A DNA stretch of 64,000 nt from NCBI GenBank assembly GCA_002633005.1, contig NMRA01000078.1:880233-944232 (forward strand). Direction: 5' to 3'. The translations under genes were made by a program, and so were the position numbers. This stretch comes from Phoronis australis (taxonomy: Eukaryota > Phoronida > Phoronidae). Positions 12,154-23,600 of the stretch are shown here, in pieces. How positions within the stretch are numbered: the stretch's first letter is position 1; each line of letters opens with the position of its first letter. The notes beneath the pieces were generated by a model, which did not search any database, was not told where the DNA came from, and saw only the letters and a list, made by a program, of their open reading frames with translations.

Positions 12154-13197
12154 TCAAATCACTGATGTAACCATAGTGTTTTCACCAAAGGTGTTTTCTT
12201 GTGTTGTCTGCAAGGTTTTGGAATCATTCCGTCTTCTGCTACACACAATCTTTGAAAGTTCTTTTCGGAAATAGTTCCATGTGCACATGTACACAATCAG
12301 TTTACAACTGTGATTAAGATATGCCAATCCGTAACTAACCGCCTCGTTTATAATCAAATCCTCGACTGACGACGCTGGGCACACGTCGGAGCCGAGGCTC
12401 ATTTCCATCGCTAAACATGAAGCAGACGGCAATGTGCAGACGACAAACCCGATTGATGTCACTAGCAATAACATGGACACCTGGCGTCGAGATTTCCGTG
12501 TATTAACTTCGTCATCAGTGTCGTGTTCCACAGAATGCCCATTTTCCTGACGCATTGCGTGAATAATAAGACAACTGAAGAAAATTATGGTTACACTGGG
12601 GATGAAACTGTATAGTGTAACTGAAACCCAAGAGATGGCGGTCCAGGCTGGGTAACCAATATGATTTGCCCTACAACTGCCGTGGTTTTCGTTGATCATC
12701 CACCATAAATGTAAATTATAACCTATGGAGACCGTTGCCAAGCAACCACTTATTATACGCGCCTTAATTAAAGTCATAAATGTTTGTACAGTCTGTGGGT
12801 ATCTGAGGGCAATAAATCTGTCCACTATGACGGCAACGAGCACCCAGGAGGATAGTAATTGGGCGGAACCTTGTAGAAAAGAACTTGCTCGACAAAGCCA
12901 AACACTGCGTAGTCTTTCGGGTAGAATTTCGGTGTTGACAGCATCCAGTACCGCCGTGTACAACGTGATCGTGTCCGATATGGCGAGGCTCAGCAGGAAC
13001 ACGCCAGTGGGGCTTTGATGGACACGTCGTCGGACAATGATCCCCACACAGACTCCGTTAAAAAGAGTGCCCAGTCCGCAAAACAGGAGCGAATACACTA
13101 TTGCGATGTCTCGACCAATCTCGGCGTATTGCTGCCTAGCATTCATGGCTGTAGTTCCAGTGGAGTTATCCATGCCTATAATGGTATATGCGTGCAT
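12154..13197 (-). CDS. Class A (rhodopsin-family) GPCR, intronless, orphan
   Basis: The frame encodes 347 residues with seven hydrophobic segments. TM1 is at about 30-55 with Asn47 in LFNGV. TM2 is at about 65-87 with LAISD (Asp75). Cys102 and Cys165 are the expected extracellular disulfide pair. TM3 ends in DRF (126-128) in place of DRY. TM4 is about 147-168, TM5 about 178-203 and TM6 about 240-266. TM7 holds LNHSCKLIVY in place of NPxxY, followed by a short helix-8-like segment and a Cys. An NST glycosylation site is at residues 11-13. The overall look is that of invertebrate peptide-receptor-like GPCRs, but no ligand can be assigned. A second Met at residue 9 (13173) could be the true start. 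No disruption is seen. Confidence 0.85.
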   Translation of the reverse strand: MHAYTIIGMDNSTGTTAMNARQQYAEIGRDIAIVYSLLFCGLGTLFNGVCVGIIVRRRVHQSPTGVFLLSLAISDTITLYTAVLDAVNTEILPERLRSVWLCRASSFLQGSAQLLSSWVLVAVIVDRFIALRYPQTVQTFMTLIKARIISGCLATVSIGYNLHLWWMINENHGSCRANHIGYPAWTAISWVSVTLYSFIPSVTIIFFSCLIIHAMRQENGHSVEHDTDDEVNTRKSRRQVSMLLLVTSIGFVVCTLPSASCLAMEMSLGSDVCPASSVEDLIINEAVSYGLAYLNHSCKLIVYMCTWNYFRKELSKIVCSRRRNDSKTLQTTQENTFGENTMVTSVI

Positions 13198-16100
13198 GTC
13201 ATTAGTAGTTCAGAGAATGTCACAACCATGCTATTACGATTAGCACATTTAGCGAAATGTAGAGTTCAAATTTATAGACTGTAAGTATGGGTCTACTCTT
13301 TCTGCTCCTTTTCAATTTCAAAAAATCATGAAAGGGGCCTTAACGCAAACCGATGTAGTTAAAACTTATTCCCAAACGATGCTTTTCAACACGTTATCAA
13401 GTGTTTTCAACATGCTCTTCAAAATGTTTTTTTAATTTTTTGGTGGTGCACCTACAAAATAGCAGCCACACTGTAGGAGTGGTGCCTTTGACTTAATGAA
13501 AAATATATTTTGTGAATGCACTTCTCTGAGGTCTGTAACGCAATAACGGAAATATAGGATAGTAACCCGGCCCCAGAGCGTATTGCCGGGATCATGGCGT
13601 ATTTTTCCCTTTCAATAATGCCCCAGTGCGGGTACTGAATATACTATTTGAGCCTGATAAACAGTGACATCTTCATCATGTGGACTGACATTTCATCAAA
13701 AGAGTTTATGTTTACTAAGTTTATTTTGTGGATAAGCTAAAAACTATGTCCTGTTTCTCACCAAAGCCTTTATTTTTGACAATTGCTGAAAATGGTCATG
13801 CAAAACGGACTCGTCATTATTTGTCTCCGAAAGCAGGCCAATGGGGTTATATTCGGTGAAGGTTCCGAATACATAGGCCCATGAGCCTAAGATGGTTTTC
13901 TGAAATTTCCGGTATAACATGTTACAGATACCAGTCTAAGCAGCGTCATGCGTGACTAATGGGGACGTACTTGTCGCACGCTGTGCTGTTCCGGACTGAA
14001 CCGGGTGTGAAAGCAGCCCCTTGTAACGCATATTGTTGTGTTGTAACCTCTTCAGTTAAAGCAAGATCATCATTCAATTAATTTGGACTTTATCTACGGT
14101 ATTTACCGTGCGTTGCACTCCGTAAATATTGCATCCTGTTGTTTACTGTGAAGTAACATATGGTTCACTGCATCACACAACTCTGTTGATATCTCATTGC
14201 TGGAGATGATGTGCTTCGGCAGCGTGCAAAGATCTATTAAATTGAACATCTCTTTGACATTGTATTTTATGAGGTGCATTAATCAGGGCCTATGTATTAC
14301 AGTGCACGTACACTGGTAGTTCGACCGAGGCGGGCAGTTTCGCATGTTAAAACCATAGAACTTCAGAGGTGGACAATTCTATGGTTAACTTGAACTGAAA
14401 CAGTAACCCGTAATTGAAGAACATAATATATAGTTTCTTTGTTACTTTTATTGAACTGAAGATTTTATTTGGAATTAAAGCACTCCAATAAAAATTGAAT
14501 GTAATTACTGTCTCAGAGATTTTAAAGGTCCTAATGTTAGTCAAACCGCCGCCATAAGACTGCTCGTTTGGGGTGATCGTCAAAGGAGAGACCATTAAAG
14601 GGTCCAACGCTGCCTGCTGATCTATTTTTCAGTCCTTTCCTCGCGCAATACCGTCTATTTCAGTCAGTAACGTGCCGAAGGGAGGGGGAGGGGCGACGGT
14701 CCCGGCATCCTCATGGGGGGTCCACTGAATCATGAATTAACCTTTGAAATTGTGACTGATTTGTAGTTGCTATTTTCATCCTTTTTATTCCTCTTAGTAC
14801 TAGGTTCCATGCATTTGAGAAGAGAAAGTGGCATCCCATAAAAATCGCCCCGTCCACCACCAAACCTCAGCACGCTGCTAATGCATTTCAATACATATAT
14901 AAGATGACAAACTCGCTCTCACCTGTCTGGTCGTTCTGTGCTACGCTGTCTCTGAAACCTGCCCGTCCTCTGTATGCTGCCGATGACACAATGCCAATAG
15001 ATGTCTGAGCTAACATAAATGGATAATAATCGGAAGCCGTGTTTGTTCACCGGGTCACTGGTTTATAGTAATGAATAGCTATGCCATAATAGACTACAGA
15101 ACCATGTTAGGTCGTAATTCATCAAACAGTTTTACTCAACGAGTAGTCACGGTTATTGCCTGGCAACGTCGTTGTATAATAGTAAGATTAATTATAATGA
15201 TAATTATTACTACTAGGCCTACTGCTGCTGTTGTTACTATTATTATTGCTATGTTATTACTGTTACACTATGACAATTATGATTGTGAAGATGATAACCA
15301 TAATAACAATAATAATAACAAAACTGACTGTGCCGAAAAAGTCTAAAACGAAGTAGAAAGTCTGATTTTCTTCTGACGCATTCTGGCACGCATCGTTCCT
15401 ATTACTGGGTGGGTTACATTTCTTTCTTTGAGATGCGTGCCCGAGTGCAACTGCAGAAAGTCATAGCGGATTTCTATTTCTTCTTTGCATTTTCAAATCT
15501 GCGCTACTAACCCGGAAAGTCGATGTTGTCGAACATCATTCTGTGCTTCAAAAGGACTGTTGAACATTGGATTTTGCAAACGCTTAAATGTGTTTTGAAA
15601 CGCCATCAGTTTCACTTTCGACTTATGGAATTCACGTGCACTTGTATATCCGACGAAAATAACGCCTATAACTTTTCTAGTTTTTTATCAAGTTTTTCGA
15701 GTATAGAATAGTGAATGGCACAATTCGTTTTTGTCCGGTCTTTTGGCCATTCTTTGTACTTTACATTAAATAGCTTTCACATATTAAACATCAATCTTTT
15801 TGTAGCCTCAAGTTTCACTCACAACCTGATTTTAGAAATTTGTCCCTTGGTTTTTGCTCAAGAACGTTGAGACGCATATAGGCACATGTACTATAATTCT
15901 AAACATAGGGAACAGCTTCACCTATCGGCGAATGAGTCTAAATGCGCGATGCGGCGTGCCTCATTGTTATGAAGCGCCAAAGTGTTCTTAAATAATAATT
16001 ACCTTTCTGGACGGCGGAATGTGCTTTATCAAGGCGTAGTTTTGCTCTTATTCAACGTGCACTTTTGCTTATCAACGCGGAGTTTTACTTAAATCAACGC

Positions 16101-16631
16101 ACTGAATAAGTAATTCGTTACACCATAGCCTATAGTACACCCAAAGACAAGTTTACATCGTAACGGCGCCATCAATACGTGGTCACTTGATACGAATCTT
16201 CATCATTCTTCAAAAGTTGCCTTGCACCCATGTCGAAAGTTTTATGCTAATTTGAGATTTGACAACGCGTATTCGTATGCCTGGTTGTCGTGCACGCGGT
16301 CGAAACTTGATTACCGTTACCAAGGTCAAAATACCAAGTGAATGCCATGGAAAATTCTCCTTGGTGGTTGAGTTGCATTATAAACCGGTCGCCTTCCATC
16401 ACAAAAAATCGACTTTTGATTTAGACCACATATCGTTATGTCATTGGTACCATTTTATTGTACTTCTTAGTCAAACTGACTGCAAGGCTGCAAAACCAAC
16501 TCACATTTTGATATTGCTTCAGACTCGGCTCTACAAGTCGACTTGTCACGATACGTGTCATTTTATGCGCAGAGCATGGCCTCAAATGAGGAAAAACGAA
16601 TCGCCAGGCCTTTGCAAATCCGGAAATCATT
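13198..16631. other. Intergenic stretch without a supported gene
   Basis: No frame in this 3.4 kb shows a recognisable domain or splice-linked coding pattern. A short ATT/ATA-rich microsatellite lies at about 15175-15330. The longest frame (16259-16669, +) has no family features and ends in the haplotype-doubled segment, so I leave it out. Regulatory sequence for the flanking GPCR may lie next to 13198. Confidence 0.5.
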
Positions 16632-16772
16632 TCTCTAAATCATTTTTATATACGCTTTATTTCAGTTAAGAAGAAGATCTTGTTACAATACGATACAAAA
16701 TAAAAATAAGGTAGCACCGAGAGTAAACCCTTTGAAACGCGTAATGAGTACGCAATAATAACAACAATATCA

Positions 16773-16804
<32 letters not shown>

Positions 16805-16986
16805 GTTGTTNTCTCTAAATCATTTTTATATACGCTTTATTTCAATTAAGAAGAAGATCTTGTTACAATACGATACAAAATAAAAATAAGGTAGCACCGA
16901 GAGTAAACCCTTTGAAACGCGTAATGAGTACGCAATAATAACAACAATATCAATGGTAATAATAATAATAATAATAATAATGTTGT

Positions 16987-16987
<1 letters not shown>
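16632..16987. repeat. Tandem near-identical copies across an N (assembly seam)
   Basis: Bases 16632-16810 and 16812-16987 are almost identical and are separated by the single N at 16811. They differ by one substitution near the start and by the number of AAT units at the end. This is what two alleles of a microsatellite flank look like when joined end to end by an assembler. A true tandem duplication is less likely. Confidence 0.8.
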
Positions 16988-17047
<60 letters not shown>

Positions 17048-17110
17048 AATAATAGTAATAACAGTAACAGTAACAATAATAATAATAATAATAATAATAG
17101 TAATAATATT
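16777..17110. repeat. Compound (AAT)n/(GAT)n microsatellite
   Basis: A run of AAT units is followed, after the seam, by AAT, TGTTGTT, roughly twenty GAT units, AATAGT/AACAGT variants and a second AAT run. It yields long Ile- or Ser-only translations on the minus strand that are artefacts of the repeat. The count of AAT units differs between the two haplotype copies. Confidence 0.9.
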
Positions 17111-17292
17111 ATAGATACGGCACATTTCAGTTTGGTTTTCCAATTGCATCATGTTTTTAAATTTTGTGTACACTTTGCGCGGCATAACATCTTTTTGGAG
17201 GGTATTTGTCCCTTAAATCACAGTAACAGGGACATTACAAGCAAAGTGCATTAACTCAGACTCCATGTGAAGCAGAACACTAAACGGCAAAT

Positions 17293-17448
17293 CAGTGGCG
17301 GATTTAGGGAGGGGGGCAAGGGGGCCATGCCCCCTAAAATTCTTCCACATTCCATTTGGCAGTTCGGGTGTGGGAATGTCTGACGGGCAAAATTCTGGCT
17401 AATACTCTGCCCTGTCCCCCCTAACTCAAAATCCTGGGTCCGCCCCTG
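17293..17448. mobile_element. MITE with CAGTGGCGGAT / GTCCGCCCCTG ends
   Basis: A 156-bp element starts CAGTGGCGGATTTAGGG and ends CCTGGGTCCGCCCCTG, which are imperfect terminal inverted repeats. A second full copy in the opposite orientation is at 38054-38201, and partial copies end at 40700 and 42155 (CCGCCACTG). It is non-coding, with an internal 'catgcccc' G/C-rich block. It is probably a non-autonomous DNA transposon. The family name is not assigned. Confidence 0.7.
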
Positions 17449-18618
17449 GACATAGCCTCTCATGCCTATTTCAATCATAAATGAACGTGCAGAACATCGA
17501 AGTCTCACAACTTGAGCTTTAATATCGAATGTATCTACGCACTGAAGGTAACTTTCAAAACATGAGATTTAAAACTACGAAGAGTACCAAGCTTACTGTT
17601 TGTGCTCACTTGTTTCCCATTCCTATTGCCTGATCAATAACCCAGCATTTTCAGGTGCAAAATCAAGGGCCACATGTCGGCGCCGGACTTTTTCGGCAAG
17701 TGGCGGCTGCGATTTATTTGTTTACCACTGGATGCTGGCTGGAGGATGACTCATGATCACAGTCCAGTCATATAATTAAATGTAAGGCGTAGGAAAGTTT
17801 TCTTCAGTGAGGGAGATTCTTTGAATGCGTAGGAAATAAAGCACATGGCGTCATCAGTACGGACGCTCCGCCACCACCAGACAAGGGGCATTGTGAGATC
17901 CGTTGCCTCCAGGATCGTGTTCGAAAACCAAGTCTTTTGCTACTGAAGAGCGTTATTACACAAGACCTGGTATAAATGTTTCGCCATTAGTTCACTCACC
18001 GCCCGCTACCACAGCCACTGAAATGATAGCCGGCCGTCCGAGAAAATTTCCATTAATTTCTGTATGACGTTGTCGTGACCATAACACCTTATAGAAAATA
18101 TCTTTTTATTACATAAATGTTAAGTACTGAGTAAACATTATACAACTACAGATTCCATCAGCATTCATTCACCTCAACAATAACCAGCTGACAAGGTTTC
18201 CTGTAGTATTTCCCAGCCAAGACCCGTGTGTCCATAAGGAGAGCAATCGGAGCAAAAAAATCCCATTTAATTGGCCTGCTGTTTTAAAACCCACGCACAA
18301 ATCTTCTCTTAATGGACGCGCTGTTTTAAAACTCACAAAACCGAGTCTTCTCTTTTTGAATGTTAGTTAACGTTTTTGTTGCGTGCCGATGACCTATGAC
18401 GTCTCCTTGAATATGAATAAAGTGCACTGCATGAGCTAGAAATTCGAATAGATTCCGAATTTTTTTCCTAACTTTGCTCAATAGTGGCAGCGATTGGTGG
18501 TTTTTGACACAGCCGACACCCGCGGCGGGCGCTCCCTTATGATCTCTCGTCTTACAGCCGATGTGGCCATTTTCTACCGGCCTATAGTTATCGACTGGGT
18601 TGAATTAAAGGTGTGAAT
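17449..18618. other. Intergenic stretch 3' of the TRIM/NHL gene
   Basis: There is no supported gene. Two short ATG-led frames were considered and not accepted: 17674 encodes MSAPDFFGKW, and one near 17844 encodes a basic presequence-like peptide. Neither has a continuing exon. TTTATT at 18105-18110 (AATAAA on the minus strand) is a possible poly(A) signal for the TRIM/NHL gene, about 510 nt past its stop. Confidence 0.4.
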
Positions 18619-20592
18619 TTAGATATCCAAGTACCTGAATACCTTTACTTTGCCATCAAACTGCAGTACAGACACGTGACCTGGGGCTGATACACAGACA
18701 CAAGTTGGATCAAAGACATCACCTCGGGGGGTCAACACGTGTGCACGGGCATTGGTGAATAGAATTACCTGGTGATTGGAGGCCACTAGAGTGTATCCGA
18801 ATGGATCAACACAAACACCGTGTGGGGCATCACCCAGTCTATGTGTGTATGTGTTGATAACGGCCGGCCGTGTGCAGTCAATCACATGCACACGACCGGG
18901 CCCCCACTCACTGACTACAAGGTGTCCAGTGTTCTCGTCTGTACATATGTAACGCGGTGAGAACTTACTCAGCCCCAGGGTACGGGCGTCTATTTGATGA
19001 TGAACCTTACAATTATAATCAGTGAGTATCACCCGTCCACCGGCAGTATCCGCCACAATCAGCTTGTCTTTGTGACAAGTGATGAACCCCGCACCTTTAT
19101 ACACACCTGGGTATACCTCCACCACATGACCCGCACTGTTGTACTTGACAACACCGTGAATACCCCAGTCAGTGATGAAGATATCACCATGTACATTAGT
19201 TGTCACATCGACAGGGTCCCGCAATTTGTGGCAGTTTTGATTTAACTCGAATTTAAATGTCATGGTATTTTTGTCAAACACCTTGACATTCTTGTCAGTG
19301 CGGTCTGTGACAATCAGTCCCGCATCACCCACTGCCAGACCCCCACATCCCCCGTCTTTCTTCCCCTTCACCTTACGGCGGCTCCTAAATTTCTTCTTCA
19401 GTTGAGCATGTACTATAACAGCCGGTTGAGGGGTCACACGGTGGACAGGTGATTTACATGAAACTGCAACATTTGTGGCTAACGTGGGAAAAACGTTGTA
19501 TGAAATGTTTTCGTTTCGCAACTTTGGTAAGACCCTCACGCCTAAGTTTGGAATTACAAGTTTCTTAGGCTGCACTTCGAATGTTGTATGTTTCACACGT
19601 GTCTCGACTTGATCAACATTCAAGTTTTCAAGACGTTTTCTAATTTCCCTAAATTGTTGCAGCTTCTCAGCATCATGTTCCAGTGCAAGAATGTAATTAT
19701 TTACATATTGTACAACACTGGCAAACTTCGCCCTGTTCAGTTCAGCCTCGTCACGCGCAGCTTCTGCCTGTGTTTTTGCCGCCTCCGCTTCCTCCTCCAA
19801 CCGTTGAATAGCTTGCTCTTCATGAACCTTGACCTCCGCCAGGAGGTCGCTGAAAAGTCGTTTAATCTCACTTTTGCTCGTCTGCTGCTTTCGTCCCAAA
19901 CTTTGAACCATTTGTTGTCGCTTTTCGCACAATATTTCAAAATGCTGGGTGACATTTCTCCAAGGTTCCAATAAGTCTCGCAGGGCTCTACTTGCGTTGT
20001 TTGCGGCAACTCTTAAATCTTTAAGGTGATGATTGTTATGATCGAGAGAGTGGCAAAGTGAACATACGGGTATCTCACATTGCTCACAATAGATCTCTAA
20101 ATACTTGTCCTTGTGAACAGAGCAACGCACTTTTTGGCGACGATGAATTTCGTCCATGTGTTGTTCGTGTCTAACTTCCTCTAAACAGACCAGTCGGTGG
20201 TCATTTGTGAGTAGACAGTGAGCCTGTGAACATTCTCTGCAGAAATGTTCCCGGCACTGAATACAAATAAATACAGCTCGCACGTTACGACCTCCCCCGG
20301 CTTTGCAGATTTCGCAATAGATACTGTCATTTTTCAGTAAAAGTTCACTAATATTAGCAATAAAAAAATTCCGTTTGAAGCCAATCACACCTTCGTCTGG
20401 AATGGGATATTGAGCATTACAGAGGGGACAGGGAAACACGCCATGTTCTCCCTTCTCCGCCATGTGTCGCGTCAAGCATTCCTCGCAGTACGAGTGTAGA
20501 CATGGCAAAGCCCTTGGATCCGTCGTCTGCTCTAGGCAGATGGAACATTCCAAGGACTTACGTAATTGTTCCAACTGCTCATTTGACGCCAT
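18619..20592 (-). CDS. TRIM-like RING / two B-box / coiled-coil / NHL-repeat protein, single coding exon
   Basis: The product is 657 residues. A C3HC4 RING uses Cys16, Cys19, Cys31, His33, Cys36, Cys39, Cys55 and Cys58. A first B-box is at about 93-135 (Cys93, Cys96, Cys110, Cys113, Cys118, Cys121). A second B-box is at 157-190 (CSVHKDKYLEIYC onward). An Ala/Glu-rich coiled coil spans about 205-345. A basic linker KKKFRSRRKVKGKK precedes a C-terminal beta-propeller of NHL-type repeats (about 430-657). This order is that of TRIM2/3/32/56/71-like proteins, which usually act as ubiquitin ligases; the specific orthologue is not clear. I chose the ATG at 20592 because on the minus strand it directly follows a perfect splice acceptor (a T run then GCAG), so an upstream non-coding exon is likely. 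All zinc ligands are present. Confidence 0.9.
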   Translation of the reverse strand: MASNEQLEQLRKSLECSICLEQTTDPRALPCLHSYCEECLTRHMAEKGEHGVFPCPLCNAQYPIPDEGVIGFKRNFFIANISELLLKNDSIYCEICKAGGGRNVRAVFICIQCREHFCRECSQAHCLLTNDHRLVCLEEVRHEQHMDEIHRRQKVRCSVHKDKYLEIYCEQCEIPVCSLCHSLDHNNHHLKDLRVAANNASRALRDLLEPWRNVTQHFEILCEKRQQMVQSLGRKQQTSKSEIKRLFSDLLAEVKVHEEQAIQRLEEEAEAAKTQAEAARDEAELNRAKFASVVQYVNNYILALEHDAEKLQQFREIRKRLENLNVDQVETRVKHTTFEVQPKKLVIPNLGVRVLPKLRNENISYNVFPTLATNVAVSCKSPVHRVTPQPAVIVHAQLKKKFRSRRKVKGKKDGGCGGLAVGDAGLIVTDRTDKNVKVFDKNTMTFKFELNQNCHKLRDPVDVTTNVHGDIFITDWGIHGVVKYNSAGHVVEVYPGVYKGAGFITCHKDKLIVADTAGGRVILTDYNCKVHHQIDARTLGLSKFSPRYICTDENTGHLVVSEWGPGRVHVIDCTRPAVINTYTHRLGDAPHGVCVDPFGYTLVASNHQVILFTNARAHVLTPRGDVFDPTCVCVSAPGHVSVLQFDGKVKVFRYLDI

Positions 20593-20612
20593 CTGCAAAA
20601 AAAAGCACTGAT
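20593..20612 (-). other. 3' splice acceptor abutting the TRIM/NHL start codon
   Basis: Read on the minus strand, a run of about nine T residues followed by GCAG lies immediately before the ATG at 20592. This is a textbook polypyrimidine tract and acceptor. It implies a 5' UTR exon further up (higher coordinates) that I could not locate, and it rules out extending the protein upstream of this Met. Confidence 0.6.
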
Positions 20613-23600
20613 AACCGTGTTTTAATTGTAGAACTGATAGGAGGCATTGTTGATCAATTTTCAGTGAAGTCCACACTTAGACGTCCTAACATCAAATTAA
20701 CGTGTGCTTTTTGATATGAACTCACCTTCTGTCAGACCCTTAACTATTATGAAATTCGTTTCGAATTGCCCTGCAGCTTAATCAGAGATGATTTATTGCC
20801 TCAGGAAAGCTGAGAGTTTCATCTTGTTGCTTGAAAGTAGTCTTTACGCTTATCACCCCCTTTGGTTTTGACGGGGGGAAATTACCCTGGTTCACCTCTT
20901 CACACGAGGGTCTAAATTTAATTTAGAATTTTCACCTGGCCGTGAAAAAATTAGCTCGCCACTGTTGAAAACGTACAAGATAGGTGAAGTTTCGAAGGAG
21001 GGGCGATGTTTGCAACGATTTTATTTAATCTAACCTCCGTACCGAAGCAAAGTAACAGCAACCAGTTTTAGTTGAATGAGTGATGAAGTAAGCTGCACAC
21101 ACATGGAGGCGTGAACAGAAAAATTGCGGTCGGTGGCAAAATTGTAAAATTGGAGATGACCAGCGAGGTTGCGCCAAAAATTGAGAGGTTACGCCATGGG
21201 CTGTCTACCGTTCTTTCCACCGGAGCTTATGTCCATGTTTTTAGAACACATAAAGATCGAGATGAGATCACATGACTTCTTCCCGCCACCTCCCCTTGGT
21301 ACTTCACTAAAGCGCAAATGCTATGTGTTGGAACATTTATATTTAAAAATCGCTATTTTAATAAATAATGGAATACGTATTTACAAGGACCAAGAATCTG
21401 TGCTATGTACAGTAGGCCTGCTGCACATACGTAGCGTACACGTCACAGCAAAACATGTTCGCCAAGGCCAACGCGGTGTAATATTAAATTTTTCTCCGAG
21501 TGAAAGGATTCCGGGGGATATATTCAATGCAAAATGTAGCGTTTTTAACTTGGGGTTAACCTGCCGTCATGTAAGATGGAGTGTAACGTCTATTTTTACA
21601 CAATGTTTTGCTTACCTGTGGGAAGTTTTGCTTTGTCGCAGATCGCAATGCATCAAGTGACAAAGCAGGCGACAATGGAAAAGCTTCGTTCTCTGTGCGC
21701 GTCGATATATATATGCAGAGACTTACCTATTAAACAACCAATCACGAATGGCAAAAGTAACCTATCCCGTGGATAATCCAGATCAGACTTTCGAACTTGC
21801 TTATCGGCCATCCCAAGCTCGATGTTGACACTTGATACATCACCAGACGACGGAAGTTCCTTGTAACCATTTCCAGGTGAAAATATTCTCTTTTGCACAA
21901 ACAAGGAATGAAAAAGAAATAACGAGCGCGTTTCCCATAAGGTGTGAGATTTTGCAAAGAATGTACAGGTGTCGTGCAATTCGAATAAAAGACATTAAAA
22001 TTTGCAATCGATAATATTTCGAGAAGGAACATAAATAGCCCTAGCCATCGTATGATCGGTGTTATCAAATAATCGACATTTTCAAGTGCAAATTGACACT
22101 TTTCCGCCGAGCTCTTTCAATTTATTTATTGTGATTTATTTGCTTATCACTGATTTATCAGTCAGTACCACACGTTCTACCAACCGTCGAGGACGAGGAA
22201 GTTGATGGTGAGGCAATACGGCCTAGATAATCGAGAATGTCTCTCACTTCTTGTTGAACTTTCAAAACAGATACTGGTGAGCAATAACTCTTTATCAATA
22301 CATTATTTAATTTAAACGAACTGATTTGCACAGACATTACCGAGAATTAACGAGTTGAAAATTTTAAAACAAACAAATAGGGTTGTTTTGCCTCTTGTTT
22401 GAGGCAAAAACGCCCAATTGTAGGCGTTATGTCCCATTTCGCAGATTGCGAACAAAAATTAAAAAGGCATTTATGTTTAAATATACCTCTCATTAACACC
22501 CCCTATAACGATATAACGGGAAAACATTCATCTAATAAGAGTAATAAAACAGCATAGTACATCATGCCATTGAATTATCATTTATGCATTATGACCACGG
22601 CTTAATGTGACATTCATCACCGACTCGTTCCGTTTTCGGTTTTCTTTCGGTAAACGAAAAATAAAAGGAACGTGTGAGTCAAATAAAAGTGTGACACAAG
22701 ATGAGGGTCGCGTTCGTCGAAAGCAGTCTGATAACACTTGCCATCAAACTATGAGTAGAGGTCGACGTTTCCAGCTTATTTCATTTTTTATCTTTGGAGG
22801 CACTATATTTCTGTATTACCACAGATGAATCGTCGAAGGTTTTATTACCTGTTTGTCGTGATGACGACGTTCCGTGTTTATTAGTTTACCATGTTTGAGG
22901 GGTGCAACTATGAGTGACCTAGGTAGGTTGTCCAATTTCATTCCTAAGATCACTTAAAATCACGAGTGGTCTGATTAGACGAGAACGTGTGAGTAGACTA
23001 GTTTTCATCTTTAGAAATGTTACCTGTATTGACGGCTTTTTGTTCAAAGGTTTTACGAACCATTTCAATCGAATTCCTTAAAAGTGAAATTATTGAAAAA
23101 TAAGTTTCTCAAACCGGAAGTGCAAACTGCATGTTACCAGTCTGAGTAATCCAATGATCCATCGCTTTTTTGTCCAAAAATCCTGCAAAAATGTAACATT
23201 TGTCGTGTCTTTTAAACTAAAAAAACCAAGCTTAAATAAAGATAAAATTTTTGATGTGGTCGTATTTCTACGACAGCAGAGTAAATTCAAGTTATTGAAT
23301 AAGCCCAAAGTATTCGCAGTATGCATTACCCGTTTACAAACACAGACACTTTGAAAGACCACTGCCATGTCAACTACACTACGATAACGTACATGTATCT
23401 AACTTTTCAAATCAATTTCTGGTCCTAGCTACCAACATATACAGCTACTGTGACAATCATCAGCCTATGAGAGCCAAGAGCTGGCCAAACTCAAAGCACG
23501 TGATAACAACAGACCAATACGAAGGCTGGGAAAACAATATTATTCACTCAAGCTTCATCTATATCTTTCTGTTTTCTGCTCAGTAATATTGGAGATAGTT

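Noticed and set aside
16826-17185. Poly-Ile and poly-Ser frames on the minus strand
   Set aside because: They are produced by the AAT/GAT microsatellite.
17674-17772. ATG-led peptide MSAPDFFGKW, resembling the start of a fatty-acid-binding protein
   Set aside because: Only about eight residues fit; the continuation has no family residues, there is no donor in the right place, and no further exons follow.
17844-17943. Basic peptide MASSVRTLRHHQTRGIVRS, resembling a mitochondrial presequence exon
   Set aside because: It runs into a stop with no good splice donor, and no downstream exon on this strand is available to join.
21153-21280. Peptide MTSEVAPKIERLRHGLSTVL as a possible first exon
   Set aside because: It stops after about 39 codons with no donor site and no partner exon; it could not be tied to any gene.
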